From contig JAPYXD010000737.1 in assembly GCA_030998225.1 (NCBI GenBank), positions 1,984,001 through 2,048,000 of the forward strand: DNA of 64,000 bases, read 5' to 3'. Below the pieces are notes generated by a model that had not been told where the DNA came from, searched no databases, and saw only the letters and a program-made list of their open reading frames with translations. The translations under genes and the position numbers were made by a program. This document shows, piece by piece, positions 11,621 to 23,852 of this stretch; within the stretch, counting starts at the first letter, position 1, and every line of letters begins with the position of its first letter. This DNA is from Diplolepis rosae (lineage: Eukaryota > Arthropoda > Insecta > Hymenoptera > Diplolepididae).

Positions 11621-13770
11621 GTTCTTGTAGGTGTGGAACCGAATCGAAGTGTACAATCGACAACGAAATTTTTGAACAAGTGCACATTTCTTGTGAAATG
11701 AGTAAAGGAGAAAAAATTAAACAATGTAGTAAGCGATACCTACGAAAACCATTTCGCGAAGAAATTGCAAAACAGTTGCAAGGAAAATCTGTGGAAGTAT
11801 ATCGTTCTGAGTTAGCAACAGAATTAATGGATTCTGGTGATGAAAAAGAGCCAGCTGATTTATTTAATTCTGAAGTGCTACTAAAATGCAAGTCAGAATG
11901 GAAAATTAAACAATACCTTGATCCGGATCCTATACTGGCGGTTGTGAAAATGAAAGCCAAAATTATGCCTAATGATATAATAGTGGTTTCAAGCGATCCA
12001 TTCATTACAATATATTGGACAAATTATCAGCGTCATATATACACGACTTACGCGCAACGTGAAATAGCTTCTGCATGTTTAGATACCACAGGAGGAATTT
12101 TTACTCAACTTAAAAAGTGTGATGGCACACCAATGCAGTGTGCTTTTTTGTACCTCGTGGTAATTAATACTGATAATGGTCAATTTTCGGTTGCCCAAAT
12201 GATCAGCACGAGTCACGATGCAGTCACAATAGCATACTTCCTTGGAAGATGGGCCGCTTCAGGTGCACCACATCCTAAAGAATTTATTTGTGACTCTGCG
12301 AAAGCTATCATATTGGCTATTTTGTTTGTCTTCACGGCTTGTCGAACGATTGAAGGATATTGCAATGCTTGTGACGGAGAAGAAATGCCTACATGTTTTG
12401 TCAGAATTGATGCAGCACATTTTATTAAACCTTATGCAACATTGACAAAACAATTAAAATCAAAAAAAGTTCGTATCTTTTACAAAGCAGCAATAGGGCT
12501 ACTAATTGGAACAAGACTCAAAGAAACTGCGACCAAAATAGTACGAGCTATTTTGCTATCAGCCAGATGCGAAGTTGATGGCGAAGGAACAAAATGTTAT
12601 GAAGCACGACAGTGGATCATAAAGAGACTTGATCCTTCTCGAGAAGAAAAAGAAGATGATGAAAATGATGCTCCAAAGGAATTTGAAGCTGATGATAAGA
12701 TTCCATTAAATGACTCTATTTTCACGGAATCTGCTTTTGACAACAAATGGTACCAGTGGGCCAAAGAGATCGACAGAAATGTTGTTCAGATAGCAAAGGA
12801 AGAAGATTATGAGGACCATGTAAATGCCTACAAATGTGAAGAAATTGCTAAAAAGTTAATTAATGATTTGCGTTGGTTCAATTTATGGTCTAATATTTGC
12901 ATCGATAAATTTGGATACGGACGTGATGCGGCGTCCAGTTCACCAGTGGAAAGCGAAATAAAAAATATCAAACATCCTTTAATGAAGAGTCAATCAAGTG
13001 GTCTAAGAACGGACGCATCCATCGATCTTCACATAAACCACTGGATCAAGGGAAGAATGAATATGATTGGCGCAAAGGAAGACGCATTACTTTTTAAAGA
13101 GAAAAGTACAATAATGAATGAAAGTTCTTGCGTTTCAGAGGGAGAAGTTTCCGCACAAAGTTCGGTAAGATCTTATGAGAATGACACTTTTGAATTAGAA
13201 GAACAACCACAAAAATCTCCTCTACAATGCCTGGAATCAAGGAAAGTTCTTGATCTAAACCATATTTACAGCGATTCGGAAAGTGATGAAAAAGAAATAG
13301 ACTCTGGTTCACAATCCTATTCTAAATTGGATTTCAGGTCACTTTCTACAGTTGCATCGAAAGGCATTTTAGTGAATAAAATTGATTGCGTTATTTGTAA
13401 TGCGCCCGCTGACAATACAACATTAGAATCATTGAATTCCAGTGAAAATGAGAAATTCTGTTGCGAATGCAGAAAAATAGATAGCGTACCCATTATACTG
13501 GGATCGAGAATGGAAGAAAATTGGAGAGGTTTGATTATGGGAAAGCAAAGTCCAATGAAAAAGAAAAGTAGGGTGAAGACCGAAAAGAGAATCATGTTGG
13601 ACAAAAAACGTGAAGACAAAGAGAATGACAAGCCACAAAAATCTCAGAGGACGAAAACAGGAAAAATATCAAGATATTTAGATAGGAATCAGAAGACCTT
13701 TGACGCTCTATCTAATGAAAATTTGAGCAAAATTCCAGTATTGAAAAATGGAAGTTCAGGGACCCTTGAG
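11621..13770 (+). CDS. Foldback (MULE-NOF-like) transposase, exon 2: DDE catalytic core
   Basis: 716 codons, phase 1 in and phase 0 out. It opens with the Cys-rich SCRCGTESKC segment. A Mutator-like catalytic core follows: first Asp in CLDTTGG (about residue 347 of the joined protein), second Asp in FICDSAKAI (about 417), a D-x-x-H motif in VRIDAAHF, and a Glu in SPVESEIKNI (about 636). The spacing, DTTGG motif and helical insertion fit the MULE clade. The enzyme would cut and join transposon ends in the nucleus. C-terminal to the core is a long charged region with a CNAP/CCEC Cys set (about residues 770-800) and Lys-rich NLS-like stretches. The donor GAG|gttaat at 13771 joins in phase 0 to 15349. 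The frame has no internal stop, so this exon looks recently active. Confidence 0.75.
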
Positions 13771-14241
13771 GTTAATATTATTTTAGAGTTAATAACATTT
13801 TTTTTATTTCAATGAGTTTTCGGCCCTTAACCTCTTTAGAAACTAGAATCACAAGTATTTTTTATTTCTATCTTGGTTATATATGTGTTAGTTTGTATAC
13901 ATTGGTTTTGACAACAATAGATAACCTACCGTATTTTAGTTCCTTATTACAATTAATTAATTTTCCAAATTAAAATTTTATATTTTAAGCTATCAAGTAT
14001 ATAAATCTGTAAAAATATTCTTTTTTAACAACTTTTTTCTATAACGTTGTATAATATCAAATTAGGTGGTTGAGTTCAAAATTTCCACTACCTACATTAT
14101 TGAAGGATCACTAGTCACGTTTCAGATAGGATACATTCCCGACAGGTGTCCTCGTAGACAATTTTAAACTTTTATATCGTAATAATGAAAATTAAATTAA
14201 AATTGAAATAATTTGAAATCTTTCTGTGGAAAAAGAGAAAC

Positions 14242-14320
14242 GTTCGTCTTTGCCGGGGTTCGAGCCCGGGTCTTTGGATTGCCGGTCGACTGCTCTAAGC
14301 AACTGAGCTAAATTACGAAC
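14242..14320 (-). tRNA. tRNA-Ala-like sequence, degenerate
   Basis: On the minus strand: A box 'TTAGCTCAGTTGC', anticodon loop CCGGCAA and B box 'GGCTCGAACCCC'. The acceptor ends GTTCG/CGAAC pair, but extra bases precede the D stem. Probably a pseudo-tRNA within the mobile element. Confidence 0.35.
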
Positions 14321-14370
14321 TCTACCACCTAATATAAAAAGTTCTTTCTGTGGAGAAGGAGATGTCGGAC

Positions 14371-14442
14371 GCCTGTGTAGCTCAGTTGATTAGAGCAGTC
14401 GACCAGCAATCGAAAGACCCGGGCTCGAATCCCGTCACAGTC
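14371..14442 (+). tRNA. tRNA-Ala-like sequence (anticodon AGC)
   Basis: A 72-nt cloverleaf: acceptor GCCTGTG/CACAGTC with 6 of 7 pairs, D stem GCTC/GAGC, anticodon loop CCAGCAA (AGC, Ala), T stem CCGGG/CCCGT with 4 of 5 pairs. The A and B boxes are intact. C at position 33 and its place in a repeat argue against a working tRNA. Confidence 0.45.
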
Positions 14443-15348
14443 AGAAGTGTCTCTTTTTCTACAGAAAGATTTCAAATTCTTTAAATTGTGTATGATAAAC
14501 TAACAAAAAAATGTTACCTAATTAACAATACATTTTCATATGTAGCAATCAATGATAATTTTTAATTATACATAATTTTATAGAAAAAAGTTGTAAAAAA
14601 ATAATATTTCTACAGATTTATAATTGACGTGTTAAAATAAAAATTAATTAATTGTGATAAAGTACTGAAATGCCGTAGGTTATCCATTATTGTCAAAACC
14701 AATATACATATAGCACGTATATAACTGAGATAGAATTATGAGATATCATGTTTCTACTTTCAGTCTCTGAAGAGGTGACGGTTCCTTAACGAAGTTAGGG
14801 CACTGAAAATAAGTTTAAGGAGTCATTTTATTCAATTTGAAAATCTCAAACCAAAAATTCAACAACACAATTTCAATTGCAATTAATACACACACGAAGA
14901 AAACGTGTAGGATAACTTTTACCGTGTTAGCGTGAGAATGTTCGGGCGAGTGAAAAATATGATATAAGTTACCAGCCGTTATAAATTAAATATTAATCGA
15001 CAAATAAGGTAACTTTTGTGCAAAAACAGGGGGACATTTACCAAAAATTTGCAAAATTGTGGGGGACTTTTCCCATACTGCACTCTTCATGTTGCGACTG
15101 AAAATAGAATTTAGCATTTAAAATATAAACAAATGAGTTCTTTGCACATACGTGATAAGTAAATAATAATTCTGTTAAAATGTATTATTTAATTATCTTA
15201 TTCTAGCCAAAATGTAGCTTATATGCTCTCGCCATGGCACCTCTCAAATATGATATTTCAAATTCAGAATCATATTAAGTATATTGTAATAAAAACCATA
15301 ATATAATATAGACGGTAAAATTAGCAATAATTCTGTTACCTATTTTAG

Positions 15349-15886
15349 GCAGTGCTCATCGACAAACAGAAGCACTCTTTTACTAAAACTTGCGCCATTG
15401 ACACCATCTTGCAGACGTTAATTGTTGGAGCTTTTGAAAAACCAAAAGTTAAAGAACTAATTAACCAACTTAGTGCTGGAAACCCTACTATGAATGTAGT
15501 GGCATTTGTATGCAAACTAAGAAAACTAAATCGTAGTGTGTACCGAAAAAGAGGTATAATGTTGCGCGACATTGTCCAAAAAGTTAGTCCTTATAATGTC
15601 AGGAAGCTGCATTCAGATTTCGACAATGTATTAGTCGATTGCGAAATTAATGTTTTTGATTTGGCCCAGCGAATGTTACAAGGACTACCTGGTTTTAAAA
15701 CGTCTTTACAGTGCAGTAACAAAGACTGTTCACTACGCGGAACTGAATGGCGAAGCTTCACCATACCTAATTGGCTTTTAAATGAACCTAGTTCAGAGGA
15801 CGTTATCAATGATCTATTATTGAGCAACAGGAACTGTCCAAAGAACACTTGCTCCGGATCAGTGAAAACTACCTTTTCTTCAAGCG
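15349..15886 (+). CDS. Foldback transposase, exon 3: C19-like cysteine peptidase, N-terminal half
   Basis: 179 codons, phase 0 in and phase 1 out (AGCG|gtaatt). It opens AVLIDKQKHS and soon has TKTCAIDTILQTL, which matches the catalytic-Cys box of ubiquitin-hydrolase-like peptidases (Cys near residue 924 of the joined protein). Further on, two Cys pairs (CSNKDC and CPKNTC) sit where many USPs carry a zinc-ribbon 'finger'. Phase matching on both sides puts it in the same gene as the transposase. Possible roles, all inferred: processing of the polyprotein, or deubiquitination of transposase or host factors. Assignment to peptidase clan CA is by motif order only. Confidence 0.6.
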
Positions 15887-17009
15887 GTAATTTTATTCAT
15901 ATTCTAATATATAAATAAATCCATCCGCAAATATTTTTGTGAATAAATGTTATTAAAGGAGGTAGCAGGATGAGTGTGCACGCAGAAAAAAGATATATAA
16001 AATTCACAGAAAGTTTTTAGTAGATTTTCTACTAAAACGCCATGTTGTCTAAATAATTACCGAACTTCCTATAAATTTTACACATTTTTTTCTGCGTGTG
16101 CGTAGGATGCTCGTGGGGTATTATATTAATATTTGGGGTCTAAAAGAATTAAAAATAAAGAACTGATCTTTGAAAATATTTTTTTGACTTATTTATTTTT
16201 TCTATTAAGATTTGGGCAACGTGTACCCTCTACTTTTTAGCACTTGAAAAGAACTTCCGTTCAGGTAAGCCATCTGAATATATTTCCGTAGTTAACTAGA
16301 AAAATTAAAACTTTTGGAGTTATATTTTTTAAAAAGTTTTTTTATTCAACCAATTTTTCTAAAGAATTACGGAAAGGTATTCGGAGTTATTTCTGAATAA
16401 AAGATCTTTTCAAGTCTTGAAAAGTGAGGCATGCGAGTCACAATAGCAGTAACAATATTCATATTTTTTATATATTTGAGCTTTTGATCATTCATCTAAA
16501 ATCAGAAAAATAAGTTAATTCGAATTAAGAAGAAACATTTCAATATATTTTTTTACGAGATTTTTTAAGTAAGTAGTTGCAATTTGAACACGTGAATTCG
16601 ATTTCAATGCTAGTGCCTGTCAAGCTTTTTGGCTTTCCCCGTTCCACCAAACCCAGGGAAGAGTTTCTTTGAAGAAAAGAAACATTTCTTTGAAGCAAAG
16701 AAACATTTCTTTGATATACGGTCATAGAAAAAATGTCTTTGAATTGAAAAAAGGTTTGTTTATTGAAAGAAATTTTCTTTGACCTGAAGAAATAAGTTTG
16801 TTTACATTAAAGAATTTTTTTTTAATTAACCAAACTTTTTTAATTCAAACAAATTCTCTGGGTGCGTCAAATACTGCGTCAGATCTTGTTAACAACTGAT
16901 TTCTTTCTTTATTCTGTGAATTTCTTTGAACATGACTGTCATGAGTTCATTTGCGGTGGGTGACAGCATGTATTATATTTTTAGATATTAAAATATAGAT
17001 CTCTTCTAG
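15887..17009 (+). other. Intron 3 of the transposase
   Basis: Starts GT at 15887 and ends 'tctcttctag' at 17009. It contains a short TIR element (15973-16103) and a local repeat of 'gaaacatttctttgaag' around 16665-16710. The remainder is A+T-rich and unrecognised. Confidence 0.6.
15973..16103. mobile_element. Small 131-bp MITE candidate
   Basis: Inverted ends (about AGTGTGCACGCAGAAAAAA) are flanked by AGGATG on each side (15967-15972, 16104-16109). Too short to assign to a family. Confidence 0.4.
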
Positions 17010-17305
17010 GTCCATTTTGCATTGCCGAACTAGAGGAGTTTTACAGTAGGGTTAGACTTGGAAGTATACCTAAGACCTTCCAAGATCCAGTTGGAAGTGG
17101 TGACACGTACGAACTGCTGGGAGTTGTGAGCTACATTGGGCCTCTTAACCCAAATAATTCACAAGTAGCGCATTATACGGCCATTTGTCTACGGTAAGGC
17201 ACATGTTTCGTATTCGACGATTTAAATGATGAAAGGGTAGAAACAGTGAAACCTACAACAGAATACTACATTGGAGCATTAATTTACGTTAAAATACTAA
17301 AGTAA
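17010..17305 (+). CDS. Foldback transposase, exon 4: peptidase His/Asp half, with a premature stop
   Basis: Joined in phase 1 to exon 3. It encodes LGVVSYIGPLN and the His box QVAHYTAICLR (His near residue 1143). A TAA at 17195-17197 then interrupts the frame. In the same frame beyond it the sequence reads FVFDDLNDERV, the expected catalytic-Asp strand of a C19-type peptidase, then runs to a natural stop at 17303-17305. The order Cys (exon 3), His, FDD matches the family triad. The TAA is either a nonsense mutation in this copy, which would remove the catalytic Asp, or part of a donor site (CG|gtaagg at 17194) used to splice elsewhere. The continuing family-like frame favours mutation. Confidence 0.6.
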
Positions 17306-17311
17306 AATAAA
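17306..17311 (+). terminator. Polyadenylation signal AATAAA
   Basis: AATAAA begins one base after the final stop codon of the transposase frame. This is consistent with a compact 3' UTR before the right repeat array. Confidence 0.5.
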
Positions 17312-17590
17312 GATTTAAAGTACATGCCAATAATATACAGTGTAATTTCATTTACTTTCAAAAATTAACCTGTTCTTTTTATAGACATGGAAGGCTTTTT
17401 CAAACCAAATGATCAATATAATCCAGTTAAGTATTATCAATATTTATTTTCTTAATTAATATTCCATGTTTAGTAAATCGTAAGCTCTCTCGGTCTATTG
17501 AAATGATGTTATATCAAATGTAAACATTTTTTTTACGAGAAAACTCAAATCATAAGTCTTGAACTGAATTTCATCATGGAGACTACTATT
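17312..17590. other. 3' flank of the transposase gene
   Basis: A+T-rich, non-coding, between the poly(A) signal and the first right-array unit. No other feature was seen. Confidence 0.5.
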
Positions 17591-20500
17591 CACATAACAT
17601 AGAGTGAATCAAGAGCACTTAATTAACACAAAATTCCTGTATAAAGCATAATTCAATGTGATTATTTTTTACAAAGTGGAGTTGTAGCTTCAACGGAAGC
17701 TAGCACTCCTACGCTTATAAAAAAAAATGCTAGGTTTATGTACATAGAGTGAATCAAGAGCACTTAATTAGCACAAAATTCTTGTATAAAGCATAATTCA
17801 ATGTAATTATTTTTTACAAAATGAAGTTGTAGCTTCAACGGACGCTAGCACTCCTACGCTTTTTGAAAAAAAAAAATGCTAGGTTTATGTACATAGAGTG
17901 AATCAAGAGCACTTAATTAGCACAAAATTCCTGTATAAAGCATAATTCAATGTGATTATTTTTTACAAAGTAGAGCTGTAGTTTCAACGGAAGCTAGCAC
18001 TCCTACGCTTTTTTAAAAAAAATTCCAGGTTTATGTATATACATAGAGTGAATTAAGAGCACTTAATTAGCACAAAATTCTTGTATAAAGCATAATTCAA
18101 TGTAATTATTTTTTACAAAATGAAGTTGTAGCTTCAACGGACGCTAGCACTCCTACGCTTTTTTTTGAAAAATAAAAATGCTAGGTTTATGTACATAGAG
18201 TGAATCAAGAGCACTTAATTAGCACAAAATTCCTGTATAAAGCATAATTCAATGTGATTATTTTTTACAAAGTAGAGCTGTAGTTTCAACGGAAGCTAGC
18301 ACTCCTACGCTTTTTTAAAAAAAATTCCAGGTTTATGTATATACATAGAGTGAATTAAGAGCACTTAATTAGCAAAAAATTCTTGTATAAAGCATAATTC
18401 AATGTGATTATTTTTTACAAAGTGGAGTTGTAGTTTCAACGGAAGCTAGCACACCTACACTTTTCAAAAAAAAATAAAAATGCTAGGTTTATGTACATAG
18501 AGTGAATCAAGAGCACTTAATTAGCACAAAATTCCTGTATAAAGCATAATTCAATGTGATTATTTTTTACAAAGTGGAGTTGTAGTTTCAACGGAAGCTA
18601 GCACACCTACACTTTTCAAAAAAAAATAAAAATGCTAGGTTTATGTACATAGAGTGAATCAAGAGCACTTAATTAGCACAAAATTCCAGTATAAAGCATA
18701 ATTCAATGTGATTATTTTTTACAAAGTAGAGCTGTAGTTTCAACGGAAGCTAGCACTCCTACGCTTTTTTTAAAAAAATTCCAGGTTTATGTATATACAT
18801 AGAGTGAATTAAGAGCACTTAATTAGCACAAAATTCCTGTATAAAGCATAATTCAATGTGATTATTTTTTACAAAGTGGAGTTGTAGCTTCAACGGAAGC
18901 TAGCACTCCTACGCTTTAAAAAAAAAAAAAAATGCTAGGTTTATTTACATAGAGTGAATCAAGAGCACTTAATTAGCACAAAATTCCTGTATAAAGCATA
19001 ATTCAATGTGATTATTTTTTACAAAGTGGAGTTGTAGTTTCAACGGAAGCTAGCACACCTACACTTTTCAAAAAAAAATAAAAATGCTAGGTTTATGTAC
19101 ATAGAGTGAATCAAGAGCACTTAATTAGCACAAAATTCCTGTATAAAGCATAATTCAATGTGATTATTTTTTACAAAGTGGAGTTGTAGTTTCAACGGAA
19201 GCTAGCACACCTACACTTTTTTAAAAAAAAAAAAATGCTAGGTTTATGTACATAGAGTGAATCAAGAGCACTTAATTAGCACAAAATTCCTGTATAAAGC
19301 ATAATTCAATGTGATTATTTTTTACAAAGTAGAGCTGTAGTTTCAACGGAAGCTAGCACTCCTACGCTTTTTTTAAAAAAATTCCAGGTTTATGTATATA
19401 CATAGAGTGAATTAAGAGCACTTAATTAGCACAAAATTCTTGTATAAAGCATAATTCAATGTAATTATTTTTTACAAAATGAAGTTGTAGCTTCAACGGA
19501 CGCTAGCACTCCTACGCTTTTTTTTGAAAAATAAAAATGCTAGGTTTATGTACATAGAGTGATTCAAGAGCACTTAATTAGCACAAAATTCCTGTATAAA
19601 GCATAATTCAATGTGATTATTTTTTACAAAGTGGAGTTGTAGTTTCAACGGAAGCTAGCACACCTACACTTTTTAAAAAAAATAAAAATTCCAGGTTTAT
19701 GTACATAGAGTGAATCAAGAGCACTTAATTAGCACAAAATTCCTGTATAAAGCATAATTCAATGTGATTATTTTTTACAAAGTGGAGTTGTAGTTTCAAC
19801 GGAAGCTAGCACACCTACACTTTTTAAAAAAAAAAAAAATGCTAGGTTTATGTACATAGAGTGAATCAAGAGCACTTAATTAGCACAAAATTCCTATATA
19901 AAGCATAATTCAATGTGATTATTTTTTACAAAGTAGAGCTGTAGTTTCAACGGAAGCTAGCACTCCTACGCTTTTTTTAAAAAAATTCCAGGTTTATGTA
20001 TATACATAGAGTGAATTAAGAGCACTTAATTAGCACAAAATTCCTGTATAAAGCATAATTCAATGTGATTATTTTTTACAAAGTGGAGTTGTAGCTTCAA
20101 CGGAAGCCAGCACTCCTACGCTTATAAAAAAAAATGCTAGGTTTATGTACATAGAGTGAATCAAGAGCACTTAATTAGCACAAAATTCCTGTATAAAGCA
20201 TAATTCAATGTGATTATTTTTTACAAAGTGGAGTTGTAGTTTCAACGGAAGCTAGCACACCTACACTTTTTTAAAAAAAATAAAAATTCCAGGTTTATGT
20301 ACATAGAGTGAATCAAGAGCACTTAATTAGCACAAAATTCCTGTATAAAGCATAATTCAATGTGATTATTTTTTACAAAGTGGAGTTGTAGTTTCAACGG
20401 AAGCTAGCACACCTACACTTTAAAAAAAAAAATTAAAATGCTAGGTTTATGTACATAGAGTGAATCAAGAGCACTTAATTAGCACAAAATTCCTGTATAA

Positions 20501-23500
20501 AGCATAATTCAATGTGATTATTTTTTACAAAGTAGAGCTGTAGTTTCAACGGAAGCTAGCACTCCTACGCTTTTTTAAAAAAAATTCCAGGTTTATGTAT
20601 ATACATAGAGTGAATTAAGAGCACTTAATTAGCACAAAATTCTTGTATAAAGCATAATTCAATGTAATTATTTTTTACAAAATGAAGTTGTAGCTTCAAC
20701 GGACGCTAGCACTCCTACGCTTTTTTTTGAAAAATAAAAATGCTAGGTTTATGTACATAGAGTGATTCAAGAGCACTTAATTAGCACAAAATTCCTGTAT
20801 AAAGCATAATTCAATGTGATTATTTTTTACAAAGTGGAGTTGTAGCTTCAACGGAAGCTAGCACTCCTACGCTTTTTTAAAAAAAAAAAAATGCTAGGTT
20901 TATGTACATAGAGTGAATCAAGAGCACTTAATTAGCACAAAATTCCTGTATAAAGCATAATTCAATGTGATTATTTTTTACAAAGTGGAGTTGTAGTTTC
21001 AACGGAAGCTAGCACACCTACACTTTTTAAAAAAAATTAAAATGCTAGGTTTATGTACACAGAGTGAATCAAGAGCACTTAATTAGCACAAAATTCCTGT
21101 ATAAAGCATAATTCAATGTGATTATTTTTTACAAAGTAGAGCTGTAGTTTCAACGGAAGCTAGCACTCCTACGCTTTTTTAAAAAAAATTCCAGGTTTAT
21201 GTATATACATAGAGTGAATTAAGAGCACTTAATTAGCACAAAATTCTTGTATAAAGCATAATTCAATGTAATTATTTTTTACAAAATGAAGTTGTAGCTT
21301 CAACGGACGCTAGCACTCCTACGCTTTTTTTTTTTTAAATAACGCTAGGTTTATGTACATAGAGTGAATCAAGAGCACTTAATTAGCACAAAATTCCTGT
21401 ATAAAGCATAATTCAATGTGATTATTTTTTACAAAGTAGAGCTGTAGTTTCAACGGAAGCTAGCACACGTACACTTTTCAAAAAAAAATAAAAATGCTAG
21501 GTTTATGTACATAGAGTGAATCAAGAGCACTTAATTAGCACAAAATTCCTGTATAAAGCATAATTCAATGTGATTATTTTTTACAAAGTGGAGTTGTAGC
21601 TTCAACGGAAGCTAGCACTCCTACGCTTTTTAAAAAAAAAAAAAATGCTAGGTTTATGTACATAGAGTGAATCAAGAGCACTTAATTAGCACAAAATTCC
21701 TGTATAAAGCATAATTCAATGTGATTATTTTTTACAAAGTAGAGCTGTAGTTTCAACGGAAGCTAGCACTCCTACGCTTTTTTAAAAAAAATTCCAGGTT
21801 TATGTATATACATAGAGTGAATTAAGAGCACTTAATTAGCACAAAATTCTTGTATAAAGCATAATTCAATGTAATTATTTTTTACAAAATGAAGTTGTAG
21901 CTTCAACGGACGCTAGCACTCCTACGCTTTTTTTTGAAAAATAAAAATGCTAGGTTTATGTACATAGAGTGAATCAAGAGCACTTAATTAGCACAAAATT
22001 CCTGTATAAAGCATAATTCAATGTGATTATTTTTTACAAAGTGGAGTTGTAGCTTCAACGGAAGCTAGCACTCCTACGCTTTTTAAAAAAAAAAAAAATG
22101 CTAGGTTTATGTACATAGAGTGAATCAAGAGCACTTAATTAGCACAAAATTCCTGTATAAAGCATAATTCAATGTGATTATTTTTTACAAAGTGGAGTTG
22201 TAGTTTCAACGGAAGCTAGCACACCTACACTTTTCAAAAAAAAAAAAATGCTAGGTTTATGTACATAGAGTGAATCAAGAGCACTTAATTAGCACAAAAT
22301 TCCTGTATAAAGCATAATTCAATGTGATTATTTTTTACAAAGTAGAGCTGTAGTTTCAACGGAAGCTAGCACTCCTACGCTTTTTTAAAAAAAATTCCAG
22401 GTTTATGTATATACATAGAGTGAATTAAGAGCACTTAATTAGCACAAAATTCTTGTATAGATTATTTTTTACAATGTGGAGTTGTAGCTTCAACGGAAGC
22501 TAGCACTCCTACGCTTTTTTTTGAAAAAAAAAATGCTAGGTTTATGTACATAGAGTGAATCAAGAGCACTTAATTAGCACAAAATTCCTGTATAAAGCAT
22601 AATTCAATGTGATTATTTTTTACAAAGTAGAGCTGTAGTTTCAACGGAAGCTAGCACTCCTACGCTTTTTTAAAAAAAATTCCAGGTTTATGTATATACA
22701 TAGAGTGAATTAAGAGCACTTAATTAGCACAAAATTCTTGTATAAAGCATAATTCAATGTAATTATTTTTTACAAAATGAAGTTGTAGCTTCAACGGACG
22801 CTAGCACTCCTACGCTTTTTTTTTTAAAAAAAAAAATTCTAGGTTTATTTACATAGAGTGAATCAAGAGCACTTAATTAGCACAAAATTCCTGTATAAAA
22901 GCATAATTTAATGTGATTATTTTTTACAAAGTGGAGTTGTAGTTTCAACGGAAGCTAGCACACCTACACTTCTTAAAAAAAAATTAAAATGCTAGGTTTA
23001 TGTACATAGAGTGAATCAAGAGCACTTAATTAGCACAAAATTCCTGTATAAAGCATAATTCAATGTGATTATTTTTTACAAAGTGGAGTTGTAGCTTCAA
23101 CGGAAGCTAGCACTCCTACGCCTATAAAAAAAAAATGCTAGGTTTATGTACATAGAGTGAATCAAGAGCACTTAATTAGCACAAAATTCCTGTATAAAGC
23201 ATAATTCAATGTGATTATTTTTTACAAAGTGGAGTTGTAGTTTCAACGGAAGCTAGCACACCTACACTTCTTAAAAAAAAATTAAAATGCTAGGTTTATG
23301 TACATAGAGTGAATCAAGAGCACTTAATTAGCACAAAATTCCTGTATAAAGCATAATTCAATGTGATTATTTTTTACAAAGTGGAGTTGTAGCTTCAACG
23401 GAAGCCAGCACTCCTACGCTTATAAAAAAAAATGCTAGGTTTATGTACATAGAGTGAATCAAGAGCACTTAATTAGCACAAAATTCCTGTATAAAGCATA

Positions 23501-23843
23501 ATTCAATGTGATTATTTTTTACAAAGTGGAGTTGTAGCTTCAACGGAAGCTAGCACTCCTACACATTTCAAAAAAAAATAAAAATGCTAGGTTTATGTAC
23601 ATAGAGTGAATCAAGAGCACTTAATTAGCACAAAATTCCTGTATAAAGCATAATTCAATGTGATTATTTTTTACAAAGTAGAGTTGTAGTGTCAGCGGAA
23701 GCTAGCATTACTACACATTAAAAAAAAAATTACGCAGCACAAAATTCATTTCCTGCGGCACAAATTAGCACTAAATAAGCACTAAATTCTGAAGTAGTTC
23801 CTGTGTTGATTTGGCAATGTTGTAATTCCAGCTTCAGGGACCT
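17591..23843. repeat. Right terminal inverted repeat: ~41 tandem units of ~150 bp
   Basis: About 41 copies of a ~150-bp unit ('catagagtgaatcaagagc', 'ttagcacaaaattcctg', 'tacaaagtggagttgtag', 'caacggaagctagcac'), separated by variable poly-A tracts. Several unit types alternate. A type with 'gtagagctgtagtttc' and a 'ttccaggtttatgtatata' junction, followed by one with 'aatgaagttgtagc' and 'ggacgctagc', recurs about every 600 bp (near 18720, 19325, 19925, 20525, 21130, 21730, 22330), giving a four-unit higher-order repeat. A unique tip (23700-23843) complements the left tip. No coding capacity was seen. Confidence 0.9.
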
Positions 23844-23852
23844 CGATAATTA

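Larger units (their letters stand above)
14060..14490. mobile_element. Second tRNA-like element, related to 8692-9483
   Basis: Shares 'ggatcactagtc', 'gacaggtgtcctcgtagac', 'ctttctgtgga' and the tRNA-like body with the intron 1 element, at clearly lower identity. It has two tRNA-like sequences in opposite orientation. A weak flanking duplication (ttgtataata / ttgtgtatgata) is possible. Confidence 0.55.
13771..15348 (+). other. Intron 2 of the transposase, with inverted-repeat and tRNA-like insertions
   Basis: Bounded by GT at 13771 and the acceptor 'ctattttag' ending at 15348. 13815-13940 and about 14675-14815 form a diverged inverted repeat ('gacaacaatagataacc' and its complement), suggesting a ~1-kb TIR element. 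Inside it sits a second tRNA-like element at 14060-14490. 14820-15340 is A+T-rich and unrecognised. Confidence 0.55.
5937..23843 (+). mobile_element. Complete 17.9-kb foldback DNA transposon, MULE-NOF type
   Basis: The ends are inverted (AGGTCCCTGAAGCTGG... at 5937 and its complement ending at 23843). They are flanked by an identical 9-bp direct repeat, CGATAATTA, at 5928-5936 and 23844-23852. A 9-bp duplication is typical of Mutator-like elements, and long inverted ends made of tandem repeats are typical of Drosophila foldback/FB-NOF. The interior encodes a spliced transposase with a MULE-like DDE layout. Its three introns hold family A, tRNA-like and MITE insertions. The boundaries are directly visible; assignment to MULE-NOF rests on motif reading and architecture. 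Confidence 0.85.

Noticed and set aside
17591..23843. CRISPR-like regular array
   Set aside because: Units are ~150 bp with only poly-A length variation between them and no unique spacers. It is the inverted end of a eukaryotic transposon.
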